Origin: a virus
Strand: one strand, 5' to 3'
DNA length: 64,000 nucleotides
Virus record (IMG/VR): IMGVR_UViG_3300010354_000060
Location: 18,540-82,539 of that record
Below, piece by piece: positions 41,891-49,115 of the stretch (its first letter is position 1; every line of letters begins with the position of its first letter). A program made the translations under genes and the position numbers. Under the pieces are notes generated by a model. It was not told the DNA's origin and ran no database searches. It worked only from the letters and a program-made list of their open reading frames with translations.

Positions 41891-42973
41891 TTAAGAAAGT
41901 GCGATTGAAAATACAGCAGCTCTAGCATCAACATAATTTTTGTTGGCAGCATCGGTGCCTGTTATTGCTGTTCCTACATTTGTAACCCTATTATTTAGAG
42001 CGTTGATTGTTCCCCCAACACTCAAATTCCCCGATAAAGTTGCTGAGGTAATATTGATATTATTATCTAAGTTTACCGTTGCAACTCTATTATTATTAAC
42101 GACATTCAGGTTACTATTGAAGTTAATCGTAGTTGCAGCTCCGACTGCAACCCCCTTAGATTCAACTGCAACATTTAAACCAGTTACTGATGTAGAAATA
42201 GTGCCAACCAAATTCGCAGCATTCACAGATCCACTAAATGCTGTTGCTGTTAAAACCCCAGTAACAACACCACCATTCTGAACGATTAACTTATTTGCAG
42301 TTAAATCATCAAAAGTTGCATCAAGAATTGGCGTAGATACTGTAGTTTTGACTCCATAAACAACAAAGTTAACATAAGAATAGTCACTTGAAGAACAAAC
42401 TAATGTCTGACCTGGAGATAACTTCAGATCTTTTCTAACATATGTTTGACCTGGTTCAATTGCTGCATCATATTCAAGGAATTGTGATGTAGTAAACCCA
42501 GCAAGAACACCTGTAGTAATTCCAAGTCTTGCTACAGCAGGGACAGAATTAAGATTACAAACAACAACAGTAGCAGTAGCGTTATATCCTTCTGGAGATG
42601 TGTATAAAGTTAACTCAGTTTTTCCTGCAGTCTGAACAGAGGATAAGAATCCAGAGTTTGTAGAGTCGGATGCTGTCTCACCATACAAAACAAAGTTTGT
42701 ATTAGGATCACTTGATCTAACAAGAATACTTTGACCATTTCCAAAATAAATAGTGTCAGTCTCAAAGGTTTCCCCATAATTGATAATCCTGTTATAATGT
42801 AAGTATTCCTGATCAACACCGTTTGTGGAGATCGCAACACGGACCTTAACAGGATTATAATTTTTATGAGATATGGAAATCTTTCCTTCAACTAAATTCC
42901 CAGCAGACGAAGTATACAATGCTGTATCTTTGTTTATAACTGGTATATTTGAAGCGAGTAGGCCAAATGCCAT
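41891..42973 (-). CDS. Fibre-type structural protein (360 aa)
   Basis: The N-terminal 210 residues hold two copies of a roughly 95-residue beta-sandwich module: ISHKNYNPVKVRVAIS...EYLHYNRIINYGETFE...VLYGE, and VVCNLNSVPAVARLGI...FLEYDAAIEPGQTYVRK...FVVYGV. The 105-residue protein at 52.6-53.0 kb is a single copy. The C-terminal part has fibre repeats (GVLTATAFSGSVNAANLVGT) and ends AANKNYVDAR, like many fibre proteins. A late promoter octamer sits about 25 bases upstream. It probably belongs to a fibre or its attachment. Confidence 0.75.
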   Translation of the reverse strand: MAFGLLASNIPVINKDTALYTSSAGNLVEGKISISHKNYNPVKVRVAISTNGVDQEYLHYNRIINYGETFETDTIYFGNGQSILVRSSDPNTNFVLYGETASDSTNSGFLSSVQTAGKTELTLYTSPEGYNATATVVVCNLNSVPAVARLGITTGVLAGFTTSQFLEYDAAIEPGQTYVRKDLKLSPGQTLVCSSSDYSYVNFVVYGVKTTVSTPILDATFDDLTANKLIVQNGGVVTGVLTATAFSGSVNAANLVGTISTSVTGLNVAVESKGVAVGAATTINFNSNLNVVNNNRVATVNLDNNINITSATLSGNLSVGGTINALNNRVTNVGTAITGTDAANKNYVDARAAVFSIALS

Positions 42974-42984
42974 GAACCTATAAT

Positions 42985-42992
42985 TATAAATT
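42985..42992 (+). promoter_or_regulatory. Possible late promoter variant (TATAAATT)
   Basis: Plus-strand TATAAATT, one base off the late consensus, about 21 bases upstream of the epimerase ATG in the divergent gap. No good sigma70 hexamer pair is seen there. Confidence 0.35.
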
Positions 42993-42997
42993 TTAAC

Positions 42998-43005
42998 TAT
43001 TTATC
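42998..43005 (-). promoter_or_regulatory. T4-type late promoter octamer (GATAAATA)
   Basis: Minus-strand GATAAATA, about 25 bases upstream of the 360-residue fibre-type gene, in the gap shared with the divergent epimerase gene. Confidence 0.65.
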
Positions 43006-43012
43006 ATTCCCT

Positions 43013-43807
43013 ATGATTGTATTAACAGGTCACGCTGGATTTATTGGACAGAATTTTCTAAAAAAATTAGAAGATAAAGATGTAATTTTGATTGAAAAAG
43101 ATGATGCCTTTAGATTTATTAGAGAGTTTGATGCATGGGATAAGGTAGAACTGATTTTACATCAAGGTGCTATCTCATCAACAACAGAAAAAAATATTCG
43201 CACAATCTATCATAACAATGTTGCATTTACTCTATTCCTTTTAGAACATGCAATGGGATATGAGATTCCAATGAAGTATGCATCGTCTGCTTCAGTTTAT
43301 GGAAATACTCAGGGAGAAATCAATCCACTAAACCAATACGCAATCTCAAAACTTCAGATTGATTACTGCGTGTTAGATAACCTTGATAAGTTTCCTTTGA
43401 TTCAAGGATTCAGATACTTTAATGTCTATGGTAACGGGGAAGATCATAAGGGTGATCAAGCTAGTCCAGTAAGTAAGTTTACAAAACAGATCAAAGAAAC
43501 TGGAGAACTCAATCTCTTTGAGGGATCTGATAAGTTTCTTCGCGACTTTGTTTGTGTTGATGATGTAGTAGATATCGTTCTAAACAACAATGCCCCAAGT
43601 GGAATCTACGATATTGGTACAGGCGAACCTATCTCATTCCAAAAGGTAGCAGAACTGGTTACAAAAAAAGAGAATGGTAAAATTAATACCATTCCCTTTC
43701 CAGATCATTTAGTTGGTAAATATCAGACTTATACTTGTGCAGACATGAGTTGGTTAGGAGAGTATAATTTCAAAACTGTCGAAGACTATCTCCTGGAACA
43801 ACCCTAA
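43013..43807 (+). CDS. NAD-dependent sugar epimerase, HldD-like (264 aa)
   Basis: A short-chain dehydrogenase of the extended type: the Rossmann motif GHAGFIG at residues 6-12, a Ser-rich SSASVYG at about 91-97, catalytic YxxxK as Y109/K113 (QYAISKLQID), and GFRYFNVYG. HQGAISSTTE at residues 50-59 and FEGSDKFLRDFVCVDDVVD are typical of ADP-L-glycero-D-manno-heptose 6-epimerase (HldD/RfaD). It is shorter than E. coli HldD (about 310 residues). It would convert ADP-D,D-heptose to ADP-L,D-heptose, the last step of the pathway started by the neighbouring kinase and adenylyltransferase genes. It is on the plus strand, convergent with and overlapping the cupin gene by 38 bases. Specificity is inferred. 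Confidence 0.8.
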   Translation: MIVLTGHAGFIGQNFLKKLEDKDVILIEKDDAFRFIREFDAWDKVELILHQGAISSTTEKNIRTIYHNNVAFTLFLLEHAMGYEIPMKYASSASVYGNTQGEINPLNQYAISKLQIDYCVLDNLDKFPLIQGFRYFNVYGNGEDHKGDQASPVSKFTKQIKETGELNLFEGSDKFLRDFVCVDDVVDIVLNNNAPSGIYDIGTGEPISFQKVAELVTKKENGKINTIPFPDHLVGKYQTYTCADMSWLGEYNFKTVEDYLLEQP

Positions 43808-44144
43808 TACTATCAGTTTCAAAGTGCTGAGTTGAGAATTCAAACAACTCAGTATCTTCCAAAGCAATCATCTGATGTCTCAATCCTCTCCTAACGTGAA
43901 ATTTGTCACCTTGGGAGAGGATTATTTCGTTGGCATCATCTAAATCATCAATGTCATTATACTTAAGGATAATCTTTCCACTTTGAACATAGAAAGTTTC
44001 ATCTTTAAGGACATGATAATGGAAGGAACACTTACCACCCTTTACAAAATAAAGTAGTTTGCCACAATACTCTGAGTTGTTGACGATCCATTTCTCAAAT
44101 CCCCAACCCTTAGATACAATTTTAATTGAAGAATCCTTTGACAT
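43770..44144 (-). CDS. Cupin domain protein, phosphomannose-isomerase-II-like (124 aa)
   Basis: A single cupin barrel: motif 1 HYHVLKDETFYVQSG supplies two His and one Glu for metal binding, and motif 2 reads GDKFHVRRGLRHQM. The N-terminal KGWGFEKWIVNNSEYCGKLL is typical of small cupins encoded next to sugar-nucleotide genes. It could be an isomerase or epimerase acting on a sugar phosphate, or only bind one. It overlaps the kinase gene by 23 bases, so both are translated together, and it is the last gene of the sugar operon. Confidence 0.8.
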   Translation of the reverse strand: MSKDSSIKIVSKGWGFEKWIVNNSEYCGKLLYFVKGGKCSFHYHVLKDETFYVQSGKIILKYNDIDDLDDANEIILSQGDKFHVRRGLRHQMIALEDTELFEFSTQHFETDSIRVVPGDSLRQF

Positions 44145-44880
44145 CTTCCTCCGTTAACACATAAGTTCCTTGATTTTGAACTGCGATAGCTGCTGCTTTA
44201 TTCGCCAACAGTATTGCTCTTTCAATACTTTCATAACAAAGATATCCATATACTAAAGCAGCAAGGAAGGTATCGCCAGCACCTGCCACATCATATACCT
44301 TTACTTTTTCTGCAGGATATAAAGTATTATTATATAGACACCCCTCTCCACCTTTGGTAACAATCAAATTATCTATGCGGCAATCTTCATTCAATTTAGA
44401 ATATTCTAAGTCATTGATTTTAATATAACAATTTTCTTTGTTTGGTAAGAGTGTTTTCTTACTATCAATAAAGATGGGAACCTCACAATTACTAACAATT
44501 TCAAATAGTTTTTGAGATGTAATATACCCTTTATTGTAATCTGAAATTACAACAGCATCAAAACTATCCGTTGATACTGGTAGAAGAAGAGGTTTTACAA
44601 TGTCCTCAACATCTACACGAAGAAGTTGTTGATTAGATTTCTCATCAATCATCCTCGTTTTGATAATCTTTTCGGGGTTAGTAAGGAATGTAATGTGCAT
44701 ATCAAATGACTGAAGATTGAGACACACATTACCCGCCATACCAGATTTCACTTCAGTTCTTGAGAACTTCATCACAGGAACAGGAGCCTCTGGACTTAGA
44801 CGCTCACACTTCCCATAGATGTACTCATCCTCACAACTATCCCCGATCAATAATACTTTGTATTGTTTTTGTTGAGGCAT
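44122..44880 (-). CDS. PfkB-family sugar kinase, HldE kinase-domain-like (252 aa)
   Basis: Begins MPQQKQYKVLLIGDSCEDEY. KCERLSPEAPVPV near residue 25 is the RfaE/HldE substrate signature. The PfkB signature GAGDTF at residues 200-205 supplies the catalytic Asp203, and VVISDYNKG near 111 fits. Expected reaction: phosphorylation of D-glycero-D-manno-heptose 7-phosphate at C1. It is about 60 residues shorter than the usual kinase domain. The stretch between ITFLTN (63-68) and IIKTRMI (72-78) lacks the roughly 30 residues that normally form part of the lid. It may therefore have altered dimerisation or specificity. It overlaps the adenylyltransferase by 44 bases. Confidence 0.8.
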   Translation of the reverse strand: MPQQKQYKVLLIGDSCEDEYIYGKCERLSPEAPVPVMKFSRTEVKSGMAGNVCLNLQSFDMHITFLTNPEKIIKTRMIDEKSNQQLLRVDVEDIVKPLLLPVSTDSFDAVVISDYNKGYITSQKLFEIVSNCEVPIFIDSKKTLLPNKENCYIKINDLEYSKLNEDCRIDNLIVTKGGEGCLYNNTLYPAEKVKVYDVAGAGDTFLAALVYGYLCYESIERAILLANKAAAIAVQNQGTYVLTEEDVKGFFN

Positions 44881-45238
44881 ATTCTTCTATACGATCAAAA
44901 AATACTAATTCAGTTGCGTAATGAGATCCGATTACTGTTTTACCTTTCCAGTCAGACCCAACAATCATTATATCAGGTTTTACAATTTTGACAAGACTTT
45001 CTAATTGTTCATCACTTGCAAAAGAAAGAACTACATCTACAGGTTTGAGATTCTGTAGATGAAATATTCTCTCTTGTAGATTATAAACAGGTCTTGATGG
45101 TCCTTTCTTTTCTTTGACTCTTTCATCAGTATCAATTGCCACATACAAAAAGTCTCCTAAACTTTTTGCATAGCTTAGGAGATGTATATGACCCGAATGA
45201 AGTAAATCAAAAGTGCCATTTACAAAAACTTTTTTCAT
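44837..45238 (-). CDS. Nucleotidyltransferase, HldE adenylyltransferase-domain-like (133 aa)
   Basis: A HxGH nucleotidyltransferase: GTFDLLHSGHIHLL (H14, H17), then IDTDERVKEKKGPSRPV, the KPDIMIVGSDW core, and a C-terminal STKTIQSII similar to the ISSTxII nucleotide-binding motif. The order and length fit the C-terminal half of HldE (RfaE2), which joins ADP to heptose 1-phosphate. In E. coli the kinase and transferase are one protein with the kinase first; here they are two genes with the transferase transcribed first. A glycerol-3-phosphate cytidylyltransferase-like activity is the main alternative. Its start overlaps the carbamoyltransferase stop by 4 bases. Confidence 0.82.
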   Translation of the reverse strand: MKKVFVNGTFDLLHSGHIHLLSYAKSLGDFLYVAIDTDERVKEKKGPSRPVYNLQERIFHLQNLKPVDVVLSFASDEQLESLVKIVKPDIMIVGSDWKGKTVIGSHYATELVFFDRIEEYASTKTIQSIIDRG

Positions 45239-46920
45239 TCGTTAGGAATATAAGCAAGTTTCTGAATTTCAGGAAGATACATATACTCAATGTCACACCT
45301 CTTCAAGGTATTAACACCATCCTCAACAGTCTCAACCAGTGGATCGCCACCAAGATTAAAACTTGTATTGAAGAGAATAGGAACTTCACTCAATTTTTCA
45401 AAGGCATCAATCAGATTATAGTAGTGTTCATTCTGTTCTGTAGTTACAGTTTGAATACGGCAAGTTCCATCAACGTGAATGACAGAAGGAATTTTTTCTT
45501 CAACTCCAGGATGACACTTAACAGCATACATCATGTGAGGAGTTTCATCACGCCCAGCAAGATCAAACCAATCATGAACCTTATCTTGCTTAATAGAACA
45601 AGCAAAAGGACGGAACCATTCACGATGCTTCACAGCATTCACAATATCCTTACCATCTTTAATGGTGGGATCAAACAGAATAGAACGGTTACCAAGAGCA
45701 CGAGGACCACCTTCAGAACGACCCTGATACACAGTAACAATATTACCATCACGAATCAGTTTAGCAACTTCATCATAAGAAGTATCAGTTACTTCAAGAC
45801 CTTCCAGAGCATCTTCATAGGTAGAAGAATCATACTGAGGACCATAATAAACTGATGCCTGCTTCTTCACTTCCTTCTTAGCAGAAACATCATGCCAAAT
45901 ATAGTTAGCACCACCGATTGAAGTGCCGCCATCATGAGAGATTGGTTCGCAATAGATATTCAGATCAGGGAATGCTTGAAGATACTTGTAGTTAGCGACA
46001 CAGTTCAGACCATATCCACCACAAACAACAATGTTTGTCTCACCAGTTTCTTCATGAGCCTTACGGATCAGTTCAATCATACGATTCTCAGTTGCCTCCT
46101 GAATCGCATATGCCATATCCTTTTGAATATCAGTGTATTGATTTTCCTGATGATTCTTAACATCCTCAAGGAGAAGAGGATAACGACCTACGTTAATCTT
46201 TGCAGCATTAGGATACGTAGGAATAATCAATTCACGATTACTCCAACCATTACTGAAGAACTTAGGAAGATCTTCATTTGGTTTACCATAAGGAGCAAGA
46301 CCCATCAGTTTGCCTGCTTCAATAGCAGGGAAACCACAATACTCAGTTACTGCTTCATACATCTTGGTATGACCAGGATATTCTGTAACAAATACTCCAG
46401 TATCAACTTGATTGCAACCAATTGCTGCTTTTGTGCCAAGGTGTTTATAAACTACTTCAAAGTTCTTAGGATAAGAAGCTCTAAAGATAGTTTCAAATTC
46501 AAACAGAATATCATCAATGCCTTCATATTGAAGGAAACTTCCAGCACCATCAGCAATCACACATGCAGCGGTTTCAAACCCAGAGTTATAAAAACCACAA
46601 GCAGCGTGCATTTCATGGTGAATTAGATCAATGAAATGAACTTTAAAATCAAACTTTTTCTTGGCAAGTTTCCTCACCCAACCATGATATAGATCTTCGC
46701 CAGTCCAATCCAGTTTAGGACCATGGCGGTGAGTATGACAAACTACAAGATGATCAATGTGGTCCACATACTCAAATACTTTTGCCAGACCAAGAAGAGG
46801 TGATCCATCATACTTCATCTTGGAAAGACGTTCTTCCTCAAGATAAAAGATGATCTCACCATCCTTCATTAAAGTCGTACTCCCGTTGTGTCCACGGGCA
46901 ATTGATGCAATAATTGTCAT
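45235..46920 (-). CDS. NodU/CmcH-family carbamoyltransferase (561 aa)
   Basis: The N-terminal Kae1-like domain shows HHEMHAACGFYNSGFETAAC followed by VIADGAGS, and the motif YEAVTEYCGFPAIEAGKLMG. The C-terminal YrdC-like part has EGGPRALGNRSILFDPT, REWFRPFACSI and ILFNTSFNLGGDP. Family members use carbamoyl phosphate to carbamoylate hydroxyl groups of sugars or antibiotics. The length fits the family and all recognised motifs are intact. From memory, related genes occur in several T4-like cyanophages. Here it is placed between the glycosyltransferase and the heptose genes, suggesting O-carbamoylation of the transferred sugar. Confidence 0.9.
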   Translation of the reverse strand: MTIIASIARGHNGSTTLMKDGEIIFYLEEERLSKMKYDGSPLLGLAKVFEYVDHIDHLVVCHTHRHGPKLDWTGEDLYHGWVRKLAKKKFDFKVHFIDLIHHEMHAACGFYNSGFETAACVIADGAGSFLQYEGIDDILFEFETIFRASYPKNFEVVYKHLGTKAAIGCNQVDTGVFVTEYPGHTKMYEAVTEYCGFPAIEAGKLMGLAPYGKPNEDLPKFFSNGWSNRELIIPTYPNAAKINVGRYPLLLEDVKNHQENQYTDIQKDMAYAIQEATENRMIELIRKAHEETGETNIVVCGGYGLNCVANYKYLQAFPDLNIYCEPISHDGGTSIGGANYIWHDVSAKKEVKKQASVYYGPQYDSSTYEDALEGLEVTDTSYDEVAKLIRDGNIVTVYQGRSEGGPRALGNRSILFDPTIKDGKDIVNAVKHREWFRPFACSIKQDKVHDWFDLAGRDETPHMMYAVKCHPGVEEKIPSVIHVDGTCRIQTVTTEQNEHYYNLIDAFEKLSEVPILFNTSFNLGGDPLVETVEDGVNTLKRCDIEYMYLPEIQKLAYIPNE

Positions 46921-46936
46921 ATAAAATTACCTTTAA

Positions 46937-48100
46937 TTATTTTTGAACCGAATCAAGAAATCCTGATACCTTTTTAGTTCCATTATTTGATTTTAATGCC
47001 TCACCCATCAATTCGTCAACTGCACTTTTCTTTTTTGGTGCTGCTGTTGATACATCAGTTGCCCCAGTAAACTGAGGAGATTGTGTCATCTGAGCTGGGG
47101 GCATACCACAACCCTGATTTTGCTGTTCCATTGAAGGAAGAACAATGTTCTCATTCTTCTTTACAAAATACTTATTCATCAATTTATCAACAGACTGAAC
47201 GATAACATCTTCAATCTTATCATTCATTGCCATGATGCCATCATTCACTCTTTGAGTAACCTCATCCATAGTAATACGAATGGGATCATAAATCCTCATC
47301 CCTTCGCCCATGTCAAGAACTTCAAACTTATCATAGTTAGGATAACTAATATTTTCTTTACATGTAGCACCAACCACAACTACAGCAGGAACTTCAAAAG
47401 AGTATGCCATATGCTGACCGACAGAATCGCATCCTAAGAATAGATCCGATTCACTAATGATACCAGCCCATTGGCGAAGATCAATACCACGAGGAGCAGC
47501 AACAGGATCTTTACATCCTTCTTTTTGGAAATCAAGATCAATTTCGCCCATGTAGATTACAGCATACTTACGCTGAAGTTTCTTGATGATATTAATTACA
47601 TTCATCAATTCAAAACTTCTGCCACTGGAATCAGTAACAAAGTTACCAACTACCTGTGTCCCACGACCAAATGGTTGGAATACAACTACTTTATCTTTCT
47701 TTGTTTTTTGTCTTACGTCTTCAAGGACAAACTTACCATGGATCATTTCCTGTCTGGAAAGTTTAATAGTTGGTTTTGAAAGGTCTCTAATACCCTTACC
47801 ATTGATCTGAATATCAAAAGCCTGAGATAGGTTACACTTTTGATTATAATATTCCCAAATACGATATGGTTCTGTCGTAACAATATCCATATCCTTCAGT
47901 TTATCTCTGAAGAGATTCTTATGCCAGTGGTCGTAAACTCTGGGATAAAGTGATGGATGACCTTTGAAGAAGTCTGTTCCGCCCTCGCAGACAATCAGGA
48001 AATCTTCATCAGGATTTTCTTCTTGATATTTTTCAAATGCTGGAATAGAGCAAACTACACGCCCTGCGCCACCATTCACAAAAAATGCTTTTGGTCTCAT
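46937..48100 (-). CDS. GT-B glycosyltransferase, GT9/heptosyltransferase-like (387 aa)
   Basis: The N-terminus MRPKAFFVNGGAGRVVCSIP and the motif LRQWAGIISESDLFLGCDSV followed by GQHMAYSFEVPAVVVVGAT match the two Rossmann halves of ADP-heptose:LPS heptosyltransferases (family GT9). The N-terminal half also has FLIVCEGGTDFFKG. It is first in a five-gene operon with the carbamoyltransferase and heptose genes, so its donor is plausibly ADP-heptose. About 70 residues at the C-terminus (after MNKYFVKKNENIV) are low-complexity Gln/Pro/Thr and Lys-rich, which is unusual for the family. The acceptor could be host LPS or a virion protein. RBS GAGGCGAG is 2 bases from the ATG region. Confidence 0.78.
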   Translation of the reverse strand: MRPKAFFVNGGAGRVVCSIPAFEKYQEENPDEDFLIVCEGGTDFFKGHPSLYPRVYDHWHKNLFRDKLKDMDIVTTEPYRIWEYYNQKCNLSQAFDIQINGKGIRDLSKPTIKLSRQEMIHGKFVLEDVRQKTKKDKVVVFQPFGRGTQVVGNFVTDSSGRSFELMNVINIIKKLQRKYAVIYMGEIDLDFQKEGCKDPVAAPRGIDLRQWAGIISESDLFLGCDSVGQHMAYSFEVPAVVVVGATCKENISYPNYDKFEVLDMGEGMRIYDPIRITMDEVTQRVNDGIMAMNDKIEDVIVQSVDKLMNKYFVKKNENIVLPSMEQQNQGCGMPPAQMTQSPQFTGATDVSTAAPKKKSAVDELMGEALKSNNGTKKVSGFLDSVQK

Positions 48101-48127
48101 ACTCGCCTCAAAGGGGATAATGTTTTA

Positions 48128-48156
48128 ATTATACGTTGCTATTTAGCAAAAGTAAA
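48128..48156 (-). promoter_or_regulatory. Sigma70-like promoter (TTTACT-17-TATAAT) of the sugar operon
   Basis: Minus strand: TTTACT (48156-48151), a 17-base spacer and a perfect TATAAT (48133-48128), about 28 bases upstream of the glycosyltransferase ATG. The -35 overlaps the U tract of the preceding terminator. No late octamer fits here. Confidence 0.55.
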
Positions 48157-48176
48157 GGGGGTCATTTCTGACCCCC
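48148..48176 (-). terminator. Intrinsic terminator
   Basis: Minus strand: a perfect 8-bp stem GGGGGTCA / TGACCCCC with GAAA loop followed by TTTACTTTT. It ends the transcript of the 290-residue gene and separates the fibre genes from the sugar operon. Confidence 0.88.
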
Positions 48177-48199
48177 TCGGTAGTATTATCTACACTCTA

Positions 48200-49072
48200 T
48201 CAGGTAGTGGCAACACCAACCTTGAATTTTTCTGGTGGCTCTGGAGCAATTTTTTCCTCGTCGGTCAATTCTGCTTCAGCAAGTGCTTCCCAATCATAAC
48301 CAGTCTTAACTGGAGCTGGTTCCTCAGCAGTTACAGCAGATTCAAAGGGGACTGTTGGAGGAAGAATTTCAGTTTCGGGAACCAATCCACCTCTTTCTGC
48401 AGTCCATGCATCATCATATCTTGGGTCAGTTGGAAATGGAACCATCCAAGGAGTATCCATATAGTCTGCAAACTTTGTAGGAACATTTTCAAATTCATTA
48501 ACAAAATCAGACCACTTTTTCTTTTGAGTGGAAGTAAATACTGAAGTATCCACTTCACCCATCAAGTTCGAGAGATTGGTAAATGCAGACTCAAATACCT
48601 CTCTAGTAATATGAGGAGTTTTCCAAGGAAATGGTCTCTTCCAATCATTCGCTTCAAAATCCCACTCACAATCTGCAACTTCAATTGTATGATTTGGTAG
48701 GGTAGGATCTGGTCTACTATAAAAAACTTCTCCGCCAGGAGTTAATCTATACTCTTTTTGTGGCTCATCAGATGCTACTCTGGTCTGAACAATTGCCGAA
48801 AGTAAAATCGGATCCTTAGAGAATTCAATTGGGGCATGATATGCATCAAGACCACTCACAATATCCATATTTGCATCATTTTCTTCCTGAGTTAAGGAAT
48901 CATCATGATCTCTATAACTCCAGGAAGGAATTATCTTACCATCTTTATCAACAAATACATAGACTTTTTCGGGACCTTCATATTCCCATTCACCAATTAA
49001 ACCCAAATCAGTTGTCTGTGCCAGATACTCATCTGGCAAAGGATATGTAAATTTCTGTTTGATGTTAGCCAT
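48200..49072 (-). CDS. Acidic hypothetical protein, late-expressed (290 aa)
   Basis: Begins MANIKQKFTYPLPDEYLAQT. It is rich in Trp, Pro and acidic residues, with GEWEYEGPEKVYVFVDKDGK, a central CEWDFEANDWKRPFPWKTPH and a Pro/Glu-rich C-terminus (PVKTGYDWEALAEAEL...). There is no signal peptide or membrane segment. A late octamer lies about 27 bases upstream and a strong terminator follows, making it a single-gene late unit. It could be a virion component or fibre assembly factor for the neighbouring Cys-rich proteins. I do not recognise the family. Confidence 0.7.
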   Translation of the reverse strand: MANIKQKFTYPLPDEYLAQTTDLGLIGEWEYEGPEKVYVFVDKDGKIIPSWSYRDHDDSLTQEENDANMDIVSGLDAYHAPIEFSKDPILLSAIVQTRVASDEPQKEYRLTPGGEVFYSRPDPTLPNHTIEVADCEWDFEANDWKRPFPWKTPHITREVFESAFTNLSNLMGEVDTSVFTSTQKKKWSDFVNEFENVPTKFADYMDTPWMVPFPTDPRYDDAWTAERGGLVPETEILPPTVPFESAVTAEEPAPVKTGYDWEALAEAELTDEEKIAPEPPEKFKVGVATT

Positions 49073-49098
49073 TTTAAAAAGTAACTCCTAACTTGGAA

Positions 49099-49106
49099 TA
49101 TTTATT
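49099..49106 (-). promoter_or_regulatory. T4-type late promoter octamer (AATAAATA)
   Basis: Minus-strand AATAAATA, about 27 bases upstream of the 290-residue gene, just after the end of the first Cys-rich gene. Confidence 0.65.
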
Positions 49107-49115
49107 AATATGATT

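Noticed and set aside
45136-46626. Two plus-strand frames of 239 and 230 codons
   Set aside because: Antisense to the clear adenylyltransferase and carbamoyltransferase genes; Ile/Asn/Ser-rich translations without motifs.
43013-48100. Recent transfer of the sugar module as a mobile island
   Set aside because: No integrase, transposase, direct repeats or tRNA junction was seen at its edges, and base composition looks like its neighbours.
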